Of a stretch of 64,000 bases of DNA, positions 33,415-44,266 are shown one piece after another. The notes beneath the pieces are model-generated. The model saw only the letters and a program-made list of their open reading frames with translations, was not told where the DNA came from and made no database searches. Both the position numbers and the translations under genes were made by a program. The stretch is from assembly GCF_000321225.1 (NCBI RefSeq), contig NW_004450380.1, positions 1,561,723 through 1,625,722 of the forward strand. Reading direction: 5' to 3'. The stretch is from Odobenus rosmarus divergens. Its lineage: Eukaryota; Chordata; Mammalia; Carnivora; Odobenidae. The first letter of the stretch is position 1. Each line of letters opens with the position of its first letter.

Positions 33415-33902
33415 GAGAGAGACAGAGAGAATCCCTCTGCTTCCTCCTTTTGAACCTGGAGGGCCTTCAGACCCAGCAGAAGTGACAGTAAGTGACTCGC
33501 AAGGGGCCTAGAAAGAGTCTGTGCCTGGTTCTCCTGAGCAACTTGCCATCAGACCCTTAGCAGCTTTTGTAAAAGCCTACTTTTACAAAAAGTAAAGGCC
33601 ACTGTATTGTGAGGAAGTCTAAGCCTAGTTAACCAGCTAGGAGATGCCACGCATACGTGTTCCCAGTGTGAGGACCTCACTGACAACTGGCCGTGGGAGT
33701 GAACCCCTAAAAGATTTCTTTCCCCAGCTGCTGAGTCACCTCCCCCTCTGCATTCACCCAGTTGAAGCCGCAGACATCACAGAGCTGCGCTCTTTTTGAA
33801 TTTCTGACCTACAGAATCTGTGAGCCTAGTAAAACTGTTATTTGAAGCTGTTAAGCTTTGGGGTCCTTTGTTACACAGCTAATAGACAACTGATATTTTT
33901 TT
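33415..33902 (+). mobile_element. MLT1-like LTR, right part
   Basis: CCTCCTTTTGAACCTGGAGG, CAGCAGAAGTGACAGTAAGT, GATTTCTTTCCCCAGCTGCT (weak), GAAGCCGCAGACATCACAGA, TACAGAATCTGTGAGCC, and the strong end CTGTTAAGCTTTGGGGTCC, TTTGTTACACAGCTAATAGA place it in the MaLR/MLT1 group. Its extreme end is duplicated around the next L1 insertion. Confidence 0.7.
33565..33590. repeat. Perfect 11-bp inverted repeat, 4-nt loop
   Basis: TTTTGTAAAAG (33565-33575) and CTTTTACAAAA (33580-33590) are exact reverse complements around CCTA. It lies within the LTR. Confidence 0.9.
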
Positions 33903-34001
33903 AATGTCTTCAAACTTTATTTTTTTACTTGTTTTTATTTATTTATTATGTTATATTAGTCACCATATAGTACATCATTAGTTTTTGATGTAGTGATCCA
34001 T
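33903..34001 (-). mobile_element. Carnivore L1 3' end, about 100 bp
   Basis: TATTATGTTATATTAGTCAC, CATATAGTACATCATTAG and TTTTTGATGTAGTGATCCAT are the reverse complement of the carnivore L1 3'UTR tail, with T-rich sequence (33896-33935) as its poly(A). Flanks GACAACTGATATTT (33885) and GACAACTGGTATTT (34002) are near-identical target duplications. Strongly 5' truncated. Confidence 0.9.
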
Positions 34002-34179
34002 GACAACTGGTATTTTATTTTAAAATGCCTTAATTTTTACAACAAGTGTGTGTTGATCTTCGGCTCCCAACCTGCAAGAAGCTACTTACAAAAGGGGTGA
34101 GGTTTCAGGAACCAACAGGGAGGAAGAGGGGAGCTGACCCGAGAAGGGTAATCTGGGAACCCCTATGCATTTTTTCATT

Positions 34180-34375
34180 ACTTACTATGACTAGGTGCAT
34201 CACAGCCTTTATCATACCCAAACCTTCACCAACATGGCCATGAGCTAGGCGATAATTATCTCCTCGAAAAGATGCAGATACTGAAGCTCAGAGTGGAAAC
34301 AGAAGTTTCCCTCCAGAGAAGAAAGTGGTAAAATAGGACTCCAAACCCAGGACTGACAGCACCAAGGCCCTTGCA
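34180..34375 (-). repeat. MIR SINE (diverged)
   Basis: A reversed MIR: GCGATAATTATCTCCTCGAA, GATGCAGATACTGAAGCTCA, AATAGGACTCCAAACCCAGG and ACTGACAGCACCAAGGCCC. Confidence 0.7.
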
Positions 34376-34944
34376 ATCCCCACACACCCTCAAAGAGCTG
34401 CATCTAAGAAAAAGAACACAGATGTGCCCTTGGCACAACTTTGCTGCTCTTACCTTTCCTAGGACATTACTAGTAACTTCTCTCTTTGCAACGAAGAAAA
34501 ACAAAACAGTCTGGGCTGGCCAGAGAAAGCCCCCGGCAGCAATGTCGAACAAGCCAGGAGTAATTTGTTTCTATTCTTTTCCATGTGACTGCCGGAGGTT
34601 ATCCTGGTTTTTATTAGCCCAAACTTCCCCCTTTCAAAAGATAATTCTTTGAAATCTTCTGGGAAATTAACATGGCTCAATCTGGCTCTGGGCTGGCCAC
34701 CACATGCTCTCAGAATTAAGAGAACCTGAGATTTATTTAACCCCTTGCAGTCATGCACAGGCACCCAGAACTGCATGTGGGTCTTTATTATGTTAACCAG
34801 CTAGGAGGACACAGCCCACACTGAACCAGCCGTTATGTTCAGCTTTACCCTGGAACAAAATTGGTCTAGTTTCATTCCATTTCAAGAGTTCCACATAATG
34901 TACAGATTTAGGTATAATTCAAACTAACTAGAAATGTTTTATTT
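34376..34944. other. Unique sequence, nothing recognised
   Basis: No gene or repeat supported. Overlapping frames on both strands at 34371-34776 are not credible. Confidence 0.4.
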
Positions 34945-34960
34945 AAGAAATATCAGGAAC

Positions 34961-35140
34961 CAGGGCACCTGGGTGGCTTAGTCAGTAAAGCGTCCAACTC
35001 TTGATTTCTGCTCAAGTCTTGATCTCAGGGTCCTGAGATCGAGCCCTACGTTGGGCTCTGCACTGGGCGTGGAGCCTGCTTAAGACTCTCTGTCTGCCCC
35101 TCCCAATCTCACCCTCTCTCTCTTTCTCTCTCTAGAAAGA
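34961..35140 (+). mobile_element. CAN SINE with 16-bp target duplication
   Basis: Head GGGCACCTGGGTGGCTTAG, body TTGATTTCTGCTCAAGTC and TTGATCTCAGGGTCCTGAG, and a short tail without the usual AAATAAATAAA. Flanking copies AAGAAATATCAGGAAC (34945-34960) and AAGAAAGATCAGGAAC (35141-35156) differ at one base. Confidence 0.95.
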
Positions 35141-35156
35141 AAGAAAGATCAGGAAC

Positions 35157-36589
35157 TAACTAATATACAAAGTTAGATAATTGAAATACACTTGTTTTGT
35201 CCCTCTAATATTCCTTAAGGAAAATTCATTAGAAATAAGTAATATAAAAGAACTACGGCAGAAACTTTAAATTCCAATTCTACCTCATATCCTAGTCAAT
35301 TACATCAAAAGTGTTCATAATTTTTCTTCATTTTTATTTTCTCTATAATTGGGAATTTTTGAGATTTATAGTGTTGCAAGAAACACTAAAAAGTGACACA
35401 ATTAGGGCAACTAATCTCTTTTCTTTTAACATTTCCATATCAAGTTTTTCTGGCAGTTGAAAATTTGTTTTTCTCTGGGAAGTTAGATGGAGCAGAGCAG
35501 GGTAGAGCTCAAGGCTGCCCCCTCACCCTCCATCCCTCCTCTCATCCAGCAGCACCCCTACAGTGAAGGCTCATGGTCTTTGCAGCTGATATCTCCTTAT
35601 ACTCCTGATATCTCTGTTCCTGTCCTAGGCAATGGTGCCTGACATGTAACATAGGATATCCTTTGGGAGCTAAGAGTAGGAGCCATCTATTTTCACCCAG
35701 GCCGAGCATGAAGACTACATCCAGAGCTACCTGACCATAAGGGTTCATAGCCACTAGAGGAAGAAGGAGGAGGAGATCTTCAAGAATAGGATAGAATCCT
35801 GGTCAAGCCAGTGCACTGAATTTGCACTGTGTCTCACACCCCTTTGCTGTAAAGACATAGCAATGACAGATAAGAAACCAAAGCAAAATAAACAGGCTCA
35901 AAATAATCACCTCTGAAATAGAACAAAAGAGCTGTGAGCAGTTGAAACCATGGGTCTGCAGATAGTCATGGTCTAGAATTTGACTTTCTGCAGAGTGAAA
36001 GGATTGCTAGTGCTCATGGGCCAGGGAAGCTAGAGTCACTTTCACGGATAAAGGCAGGGGCTGGGTTGGGTCTTCTTCATGAGAGAAACCTGAGAAATTA
36101 AGCTGCTGATAAGATAGCATCTGGGGCTTCAGCTTCATAGCCTAGGGAAACAGAAGGATAAGGAAAAGGCATTGTGACGAAGAACCTAAGTCAACGTTAG
36201 TGACTATGAATATGATATCCCCAGTGTTACTGTGGGAGGGAAGCCCTAAAATAGTAGTAATGGCTCCGGATTAGAGGCCTGGATGACAACAGCTCCCAAC
36301 AACTGTAAAATTGCTGACATGGAGAGAAAAATATGGGGAGGAAGCCTTGTGCTCTCTCCCATCCCACAGAGAGAGAGAAAACATAAACAAAAATCTCCCT
36401 CTCGCCATAAGTGTACAAACCAAAATCCCAAAACATGGAGAAATCCCAATGAGAATAAAATCTACAATCTGAATGTGAATTCATTTCTGATTAAATCAAT
36501 TTTGTGGAATAGGCCAGAATACACTTTTTGGATTTAATATCCTTTCTAGATAAGTTTTATGGAACATGCTTTTTTATATCATCCACAAA
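35157..36589. other. AT-rich unclassified sequence upstream of the large L1
   Basis: No gene is supported. A-rich plus-strand words from about 35780 onward resemble the style of old L1 5' regions, but I cannot match them to a consensus, so the true left edge of the L1 may lie here. Confidence 0.35.
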
Positions 36590-37519
36590 CACATAAATGA
36601 AATAATAACTTTCATTTTAGGAGACCAAGAAAATGTGGAGTGGGAAGAAATAAAAGAAGAGTGGGTATATACAGAAAAGAATCAACTAGAAACTTGGGAT
36701 ACAAAAGTAGACTCACTTTTAAAAACTCAGTATATGAGATCAGTTCTAGACTGAACACTGTAAAAGAATATACTAATTGTAAGAGAATATTGAAGAATTC
36801 CCCCAGAACACATAAACAGAGAGGTCTTATACATATATAAACATGCAGTAAAGAGATATATGGGCTAGATTAAGAAACTCCTAAATTCATTGAACAAGAT
36901 TTCAAAAATAAGGGAATATTGGAATTGGCAGAGAACTAATATTTGTAATGCTGATAATTAAGAATTTCCCATAATTGAAGAAAGATATGAGATCTTAGAG
37001 AGAAGTGTTCTCCAACTCCCTGGTATAAATACACATCAAGACTCAACACAGTGAAACTACAGAACTCCACAGATAAAGAGAAAATCCTAAAAGCCACAAA
37101 AGAAATGAGACAAATTATTTACAAATGAATAACAATTAGACGCTCAGCAAATTTCATATCAGCCCCAATAGAGGTCAGAAGACAATGAAAGAATATCTTT
37201 AAAGTGCTAAGAAAAACTAAACATCAACTTAGAATCTTATATGAGCTCAACTACCCTTTAACAGTGAAAGTGATATAAAGATATTTTCAGATATGCAAAG
37301 ATTACACTCCCACAAACTCTCACTGTAAGATGTTCCTTAGAAAGAAAAAAAATTATACCCAAAGATAAACTGTGGTATACAAGCACGAAAAGAAAAGGTG
37401 AGTATGGAAACCAATAAAATAGCAATTGTAATTAACAATGAAGAATTAAAAAATACAAATAAAATCTGATTTTTATTAAAAAGTCAAGCGAAAGTTTTTC
37501 ACAATTATAGCAAAAAAAA

Positions 37520-37544
37520 GGAGAAGAAGAAGAAGAAGAAGAAG
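37520..37544 (+). repeat. (GAA)n microsatellite in the L1
   Basis: GGAGAAGAAGAAGAAGAAGAAG arising between L1 ORF1 and ORF2 remnants; about eight GAA units. Confidence 0.92.
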
Positions 37545-38319
37545 GTAGATGTGATTGTAACCAATGGATTTCTGAAGAATTTCAAGCCACCAGAGGAATA
37601 AAGTAGGGAGAGGAAGGGAGGAGGCAGTCAACTTCCCAAGAGGAATCAGAGGAAAAGATACTTAAAAAAAAATATCGGAAAACAAAAATCACAGTATATT
37701 ACAAAAACGAAATCTGATTAAACTCAACAAAAAACAAAGAATATCAGATCAGAATTTTCTTAGGCATATATATAAAAGATTCAATTGATCAGGAAGATAT
37801 AACAATTTTAAATCTGCACGTAGCTTATAACATAGACCAAAAATATAGAAAGCAAATATTGACATAACTAAAGGAAAAATAGTTATGTCCAAAACCATAG
37901 AGAGAGATATTAACTCACCTCTCTCATTAGCTGTTATATTAAGAAGACAAAAAAATTGGTAAGAATATGAAAAATTGAACAACATGATTAACAAACTTGC
38001 ACTAATACACAGATTTAGAATACTTCATTTAAGAACTAAAGAATACACATTCTTTCAAATATGCCTTCACCCTTTACCAATACTGACCACAAAGTAAGCC
38101 TCAAAAACTTAATTTGAAGTATAGAAAGCATATAAAGTATATCTGACTACAGTAAAATTAAACTAGAAATCAATCACATAAAAATTAGAAAACCCCTATA
38201 TGCATTTAGAAATTTTTAAAAAAGAAATTAAGTAATAAACTGCTATATTATGAGAATCAAAAGATAAATCACAAAAGAAATTTAAAAGTATTTTGAAATT
38301 ATAATGAATACTATGTATC

Positions 38320-38347
38320 AATTCCAGCCCTAGAGACACACAGAGAT
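38320..38347 (+). repeat. 28-bp exact copy of L1 sequence from 41226
   Basis: The 28 bases from 38320 (starting AATTCCAGCCCTAGAG) are identical to 41226-41253, and the next five bases differ only at one position. At 41226 the word fits its normal place in ORF2 ('caattccacccctagg'). At 38320 it interrupts the ORF2 path between TTTTGAAATTATAATGAA and GCTGCCAAACCTGTGCTTAA, so it looks like an inserted copy. Confidence 0.9.
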
Positions 38348-39689
38348 TCGCTTACCTAAAGCTGCCAAACCTGTGCTTAAAGGAAATTTATAGCCTTAAA
38401 AGCATATGTTGGGAAAGAAGAAAGGCACCTATCTTAAGAAGTTTGGAAAAGAAAAGAAAGGCAAATTAAACCCAAAGAAAGTGAAAAGAAGAAAATAAAA
38501 ACATCAGAATAGAAGTTAATAAAATGGAAAGCAAATACCAGTAAGGCCAGAAGTAGGTTATTTAAAGACTAATAAAAGTAATAAATCCATAGTAATACTA
38601 ATCAAGGAAAAAAGAGAAAAGTGAAAATATCAGGAATGCAAAAGGAGACATCACTATATGTCCTCATATATTTAAAAGATAATAGTTTAGCATTACGGAC
38701 AACTTTATGACAACTCATTAGAAAAGGAGATTAAATGACAGTTTTTTAAGACATTTACCAAATGGACATAAAGAGAGAGAAAATCTAGTCTTTTATCTAT
38801 TAAATTGAATCCCAAATTAGAAAACTTCCCACACCTTCAGGGGTAAATGCTTCACAACATTTAATGAAAAAAATAGTACCAACTGTTCACAACTCCTCCA
38901 GGGAATGGAACAAAACACAACTCTTTCCAACTTTTTAAGACTGGGCAAGGTCATTCCCAAGAAGAAAATGATAGGGCCAAGCTTTCTCATAAACACATTT
39001 TTAAAAGCCAATCAAATCCAACGACATAATGAGGATAAAATGTCATGTTATAGTCCAGTTTATTCTAAGAATGCAAGGTTGGCTCAACATTCACACATAG
39101 GAAAGTAATAGAGCAACGTTTCATTTCCTGACTTGTTACCGAACTTGGGTTATATAAGAAAACATCTTTGTTCTTTATAAGTAAACGCTGACATATTTAG
39201 GGGTAAAAGGACATAATATGTCCAATCTAGTCTAAAACATTTCAGAAAAAATTAGTAACATGCACACCTATGTGTATGTAGAAAGAATGAAAAGGGAAAT
39301 GAGGCAAAACATGAGCAACTAGTAAGTATGGGTGGACAGTTAAGACAGTTTCTTGTACAAATCAATTTTTACAAAAGTTTTAAGTTACATCGAAATTAAG
39401 AGTTACCAAAAAATCAGTGTAATTCACCTGTAAACAGAATAAAGGAGAAAAATCATATGATTATTTTAATAAATGCTGAAAATCATTTGATAAAATTTAA
39501 CAACCATTCATGATAAAAACTGTTGACAACCTAAAAATAGAAGGACGTGACTTTAAACTGATAAAGGTTATCTACAAAAAAAACCTGTAGGGGGTACCAT
39601 ACCTAAGAAAAAAAATGTTGAAATTTCTTCTCCAAGGTCAAAAATGAGGGAAAGATGCTGCTGTCAAGACTTATTTCGACAGAACTTCC

Positions 39690-39985
39690 AGCAAAAAAGG
39701 AGCCTGCCCTAGAGAAACGGGAGGAAATCCTGCTCATACAGGCTGCTTTTGGGGAATAAACAAAAGGAAAAGAATGGCGCTAACCTGAGTTGGTCTTTGT
39801 TTATTTGCAGGAGCCATCCTGTCCCCACTCTCCCAGGATAAACTGGGTAAAGGAGCAGAGGGTGTTTTAGGGAAAAATCCTTCCTCATGGAAATCAAGAC
39901 CAAAGAACAAGTTACCCATGTTCAAGACCCTTTGAAGAAAGTTCCAGAATAGTATCAAAAGGCATAAAAAAAAATCTTGGATAAA
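39690..39985. other. Segment inside the L1 that does not match L1
   Basis: L1 words stop near 39685 and resume near 39990 (ACTCACGGATGAGGACACTC, parallel to 'cattcatgaattggaagactc'). The interval encodes no recognisable element. It may be an insertion of another relic or simply over-diverged L1. No target duplication is evident. Confidence 0.45.
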
Positions 39986-40614
39986 TGGAGAACGAGACCA
40001 TACTCACGGATGAGGACACTCCGTATCATAAATTTTTCAGTTTCCCACAAATCCTCCCCAATTCTCTGCACCCAGTGGGTTTAGATAAAACTTGACACAC
40101 TGATCCAAAAAATGCGTATGGAAGAACAAAAAGCCAAGAATAGCTGAAGTCAATTTTGAAGACAAAGAACAAGGAAAGGCAACAGGCCTATCAAATATCA
40201 AAAATGTGTATTAGCCTCCCGTACATAAGAGCATGTGGCATCAGCACAGGAATAAACAAAACAGGCTGAGAAACAGACCCAGGCATGTCTGTAAACTTAA
40301 CATGTGACACAGATGGCATTTGGAATCTGTGGGGACAAAATGAAGTGTGTAATAAATGGTACAGGGTAATGGGTTATCTCGTGTGGAAAAACAGAATAAA
40401 AGTAGATCCTTAACTATGCATCAAAAACAAAAGTAATTATATTTGGATTAAAGCCCTAAATGAAAAAATATATATCAAAACTTTACAACATTTAAAAGAA
40501 AATAGAAGGGGATATTTTTACCTTCTTGGAGTAGGGAAGGATTTTTAAACTAGACACCACAAGAACACATTGTGAAGACAAAGATTGATAAATTTGGCTA
40601 ACCTGTTGTTAATA

Positions 40615-40797
40615 TCAAATGTTTTTTTTAAGATTTTATTTATTTATTTGAGAGAGAGAGAGAGAGACAGAGAGCAGGGGGAGGAGCAGAGGGAGAAGCA
40701 GACTCCCCGTTCAGAGTGGAGCCCAACGACCCTGAGGTCATGACCTGAGCCAAAATCAAGAGTCAGATGCTCAACTGACTGAGCCACCCAGGCGCCC
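40615..40797 (-). mobile_element. CAN SINE (reverse) inserted in the L1
   Basis: Read on the minus strand: head GGGGCGCCTGGGTGGCTCAG, body TGGCTCAGGTCATGACC, CT-rich tract and AAATAAATAAATAAAATC tail. Exact 12-bp target duplications CTGTTGTTAATA lie at 40603-40614 and 40798-40809. The SINE is younger than the L1. Confidence 0.97.
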
Positions 40798-41770
40798 CTG
40801 TTGTTAATAACTTTTATTCAAAAAAGACCACTTTGGCAAAGTTAACAGACAAACTTCAGGCTGAGAGAAGATATTTGTGATATGCATAAATGACAAAGGA
40901 TGAAAATCCAGACTATATGAAGACCTGTTACTGATCAGTAAGAAAAACAAACAATCCAGTTGGAAAAAATGGGCAAAAGATGAGCATGTGCCTTTCACAA
41001 GAGAGTACCCAGTGGCTAATAATCAGGCAACTGCAAATTAAATCGCCCCTGAAACACCATTTCCCACCAAACAGTGGGGCAGACAGAGGAGGGCTGGCTC
41101 TACTCAGTGCTGGTGAAGGCGGAGAAGAGAAACGGCCCCCTCCCTGGCTGCAGGTGGAGGGCACGTTGGTACAGGCCCCTTCAGAGAACACAACTGGTGT
41201 GTTAGAGACACACATCTCATCCAGGAATTCCAGCCCTAGAGACACACAGAGATGCGCTGTTCATGATGGTGGGGAAAACAGAGACAGCTGAAATCCATCA
41301 ACAAGCTCACAGATAAATACACCGAAATACAACAGAACACTACACGGTCATTCTAATGAGTAAACGAGAACCATGTACACTAAGAGAACCCTCAAAAACA
41401 GAATGTCAGATTTTAACAATGAAGAAAAACACACTGCCAGATGATGGGTCCAGTATGCACACATGTAGATGGAGCTTACAACATGGAAACAAACATTATA
41501 CGTAACTATGGATAGAAATAACAGGGAGAGGTTTGCAGAAATGATAAACAAGCTCAGAAGAGTAGTTATCTCTGGTCAGCAGAACCAGAATGTGAAAGAA
41601 TTCACAGAGAGCTTTACCTGTTTCTTGTTTTTCTTAAAAAGAGTGACCTGAAACAAATACGGCAAACGTTAAAGTTTGGTAAGTCTCTGTGTAAGCCCAT
41701 ATAGGATTCTCTATGCCTTTCTGCCTATTGAAATATTTTGTAATAGAAAGGTCAATTATAATTCTTTTAA
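40798..41770 (+). mobile_element. Ancient L1 (L1M-type), right part and 3'UTR
   Basis: GCTGAGAGAAGATATTTGTG, CAATCCAGTTGGAAAAAATG, GGCAAAAGATGAGCATGTG, CCTCAACAAGCTCACAGATA and TGGATAGAAATAACAGGGAG continue ORF2 and its 3'UTR after the SINE, ending near ATTGAAATATTTTGTAATAG. Degraded by stops. The A-tail is lost or diverged. Confidence 0.8.
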
Positions 41771-41908
41771 GTCAGTGTTAAAATCAAAAGTGTTTTGATC
41801 AAATCTGTGTATTCTCACATGATATCTATTCATTGCTTTTCCAGAAAAAAAAATGTATCAGTAAAAAATTTTAAAAAGAAACAACCTAGCTTGTACAAAG
41901 AACTCTCA
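41771..41908 (+). mobile_element. L1 ORF2 fragment, left part (split by a SINE)
   Basis: TTGTACAAAGAACTCTCAAA corresponds to 'caaagaactcttaaaactcaac' of L1 ORF2. The preceding sequence is A/T-rich and only loosely assigned. Confidence 0.55.
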
Positions 41909-41921
41909 AACTCAACAGTAA

Positions 41922-42158
41922 GGGGCAGCTGGGTGGCTCCTTTGGTTAAGCATCTGACACTTGGTTTCCGCTCAGGTCATGATCTCAAGGTCATGAGATC
42001 GAGCCCCACATCAGGCTCCGCACTCAGCAGAGAGTCTGTTTCAGGTTCTCTCTCTCTCCCTCCTTCTCTCCCCCCCACCCTGCTTGTGCACACATTCTCT
42101 CTCTCTCTCTCTCTCTCTCCCTCAGATAAATGAATAAATAAAAAATCTTAAAAAACCC
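41922..42158 (+). mobile_element. CAN SINE with perfect 13-bp target duplication
   Basis: Head GGGCAGCTGGGTGGCTCC, body TTCCGCTCAGGTCATGATC, expanded CT tract, and GATAAATGAATAAATAAAAA tail. Exact AACTCAACAGTAA copies lie at 41909-41921 and 42159-42171. Longer than usual because of the enlarged CT-rich segment. Confidence 0.97.
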
Positions 42159-42171
42159 AACTCAACAGTAA

Positions 42172-42340
42172 AAGGACAGACAATCCAATTAAATAACGGA
42201 AAAAGACAGGAACAGACATTTCACAGGTGAGAATACGCAGAGGGCATGTGAGCATGTGAAGGGATGTTTGGCACCATTGGGGAAACTTGCGTTGGAGCCA
42301 CGTGGGATTGCACCTGTGAGGGTAGCTGACCTTACATGTG
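42172..42340 (+). mobile_element. L1 ORF2 fragment, right part
   Basis: GACAATCCAATTAAATAACG, GGAACAGACATTTCACAGG, ATGTGAAGGGATGTTTGGCA and ATTGGGGAAACTTGCGTTGG parallel L1 'aacccaattaaaaaatgggc...gaacagacatttc...catgaaaagatgctcaacatcatt'. It continues the left part across the SINE and belongs to a separate L1 copy from the 36.6-41.8 kb element. Confidence 0.75.
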
Positions 42341-42389
42341 CCCACGAGGAGGGGGCAACCCTGGGAAAAGGTCCTCAGATCGAGGAATC

Positions 42390-42595
42390 AGTGTTTCCAG
42401 CCAACAGCCCACGAGGACTGAGTCCTGCCAGCCACCCCTGTGAACAGCCAGCGAGGGCGGCGAGCCTGACACTGACCTCCGCCCAGGCCCACTCGAGATC
42501 ACAGCCTGCCGACACACAGGAGCCCAACTAAGTCGTGCCCAGATTCCTGGCCTGCAAATTGTGAAATAATAAATGTTTGTTGTTTGAAACCTTTA
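42390..42595 (+). mobile_element. MLT1-like MaLR LTR 3' part
   Basis: TTTCCAGCCAACAGCCC, GCCAGCCACCCCTGTGAACA, CTGACCTCCGCCCAGG, GATCACAGCCTGCCGACA, CCCAACTAAGTCGTGCCCAG, ATTCCTGGCCTGC and GTGAAATAATAAATGTTTG follow the order of MLT1-group LTRs ('gctgctcccagattcctgacccacagaaactgtgagataataaatgtttgttg'). Confidence 0.75.
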
Positions 42596-42904
42596 GAAAA
42601 TGGAACAAAAGACTAGGCAACGTTTCTCCCAAAATATTGATCAATCACCTGAGAGGCAAGAGACTGAACAGAACAAACTTCCAGTGCTGGGATGCCATGA
42701 AGTTCTCAAGATAACGCAGTACATCCTGGATTTTAAACAAAATGCTCGAGGAAATGGGTGATTTGCTGCATTTGATTTTCCAGTTAATTGGAAGAACCTT
42801 TTTTTTTTTTAAATAGAATCTTGGAGTTTAAATGTACCCGATAGAGGAGGAAGCTAAAGCTGAGAATAATTAATTTACCTCCGAAAGTTCTGAAGTTTTT
42901 TATA
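42596..42904. other. Unclassified sequence with a T-run
   Basis: A T12 run lies at 42799-42810. No other feature recognised. Confidence 0.4.
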
Positions 42905-42962
42905 GCAAACTAGCACAGCACCTTTACACAGTAGAAGCTCAATAAATAATTGTTGAAGGAAG
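42905..42962 (+). repeat. L2/MIR 3' terminus
   Basis: CTAGCACAGCACCTTTACAC, AGTAGAAGCTCAATAAATAA, TTGTTGAAGGAAGAAAGG is the 'cctggcacatagtaggcgctcaataaatatttgttgaatgaa' terminus. Confidence 0.75.
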
Positions 42963-43032
42963 AAAGGAAGGGGTGGGGGTGTCACCGCTTCGCCTTGCGG
43001 GAACTCCCGAGGCCACGCCCTTGCCGCAGGGA

Positions 43033-43220
43033 AAGCTCGGATTTGGAAGCCTGGAGACTTAGTTGTGTGACAATCGGCAGCCCCTTGACCTCAAACCTCA
43101 CACCTTACACCTCACTGGCTCAGGCGTAAAATAGAAAAAGAATACTTCGCACATCAGAGAGCCACAGTGAGACTCAAACAAGATTCCATATGGAACCCGC
43201 TCTCCGACTGTAGTGTGGCC
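43033..43220 (+). repeat. MIR SINE (diverged)
   Basis: AAGCCTGGAGACTTAGTTGT, GTGACAATCGGCAGCCCCTT, GGCTCAGGCGTAAAATAGAA and CACAGTGAGACTCAAACA keep MIR order. Confidence 0.6.
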
Positions 43221-43424
43221 AACACGTTTTGCTATTCCTATTTCTAAAACGTGTGTCCACTGCACCGACTTAGAAAGCAGACTATAAAATAAAACATCCC
43301 CCCACCGAGCGCATGGGAAAAGGTTGCTGTTGGGAAAACTGGTTGTTTGGGGAAGGAAAATCCCTGTGGATCCTCATGGCATACCATTCACTGACACAAA
43401 ATTTTAGGTGAGCTTCAAAATCAA

Positions 43425-43805
43425 GTGTAAAGTATAGAACATGTGTCCATACTCTCATGCAATGAAAAAGAATAAGGTAAAGCTATGTGTACCAGCTTGG
43501 AAAGATCTCCCAGAGCTGGTGTTATAAGAACGCCAGGCTGCAGAATGGTATTGTGTACATATGTATGTGCTTGCACATACATATGCCACAAATTCAGAGA
43601 GCGCCTGAAGAATTCACACATCAATTGTTAACAGTAGTTGCCTCTGGGGAAGGTAATGGAATTGGGTGTGAATGTGGCATTTTAATTTTGCATGAAAATT
43701 ATCCATATATGCACACACATATATACACACAGACATACATATGCGTGCTAGTTGGATTTTTTAAATGGGTATGTATCACTTTTCAATTTTAAAAACTGAA
43801 AGGTA
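43425..43805 (+). mobile_element. Ancient L1 3' end (L1M-type)
   Basis: TGTACCAGCTTGGAAAGATC, GCAGAATGGTATTGTGTAC, TGTTAACAGTAGTTGCCTCT, GGGGAAGGTAATGGAATTGG and a CACACATATATACAC stretch follow old L1 3'UTR order. The terminal part is AT-rich. Confidence 0.7.
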
Positions 43806-44067
43806 ATATTTCAAAAGTTACATGTAAAGAATAAAATCATTAAAAATTATGCATAAATACCTGGTCTCAGCATGAAAAAAGGAAACGACTGTGAAAGCTT
43901 AAAAGCGATGTAGAAAAATCATGAAAGTATGTCTAGGATTAACTGCATTAAATGTTCTGTGTGTCCAAAAAGAGTAAAAGATAAATGAAAAACTCGATAA
44001 TTTAGCACAAATATGCAAAAGAATTAATCCTTTCTGTTATAAAGTGTTCAAAACTGATTAAAGATTT

Positions 44068-44266
44068 GGGGTCCCTGGGTGGCACAGTTAAGCGTTCAAC
44101 TCTTGGTTAGGGCTCAGGTCGTGATCTCAGGGCCATGATCTCAGGGTGGTGAGATTGAGCCCCTTTTGGGGCTCAGCTCAGAGTCCGCTTGAGATTCTCT
44201 CTCCCTCTACTCTTCCCACTCCTGTTCGCTCGCTCTCTCTTTCAAATAAATAAATCTATAAAAAAT
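44068..44266 (+). mobile_element. CAN SINE with a 14-bp internal duplication
   Basis: Head GGGTCCCTGGGTGGCACAG and CAAATAAATAAATCTAT tail. The body word TGATCTCAGGG occurs twice, at 44122 and 44136. Imperfect target duplications AACTGATTAAAGATTT (44052) and AACTAATTAAAATTTT (44267) flank it. An old and modified copy. Confidence 0.93.

Larger units (their letters stand above)
36590..40614 (+). mobile_element. Ancient L1 (L1M-type), left and middle part, dead
   Basis: ORF1 region: around 37050-37290, translation includes KVLRKTKHQLRIL and IKRYF-type words like the ORF1p C-terminal 'KVLKEKNCQPRILYP' segment, with stops. ORF2: endonuclease-RT linker and RT blocks follow, for example the FILRMQGWLNIH peptide at about 39056-39100 (RT motif FIPGMQGWFNI) and HMIILINAE at about 39455. 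Stop codons and frameshifts occur throughout. The expected segment carrying the YADD catalytic core is not recognisable at 39690-39985. Non-autonomous and not translated. The left boundary is approximate. Confidence 0.85.
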
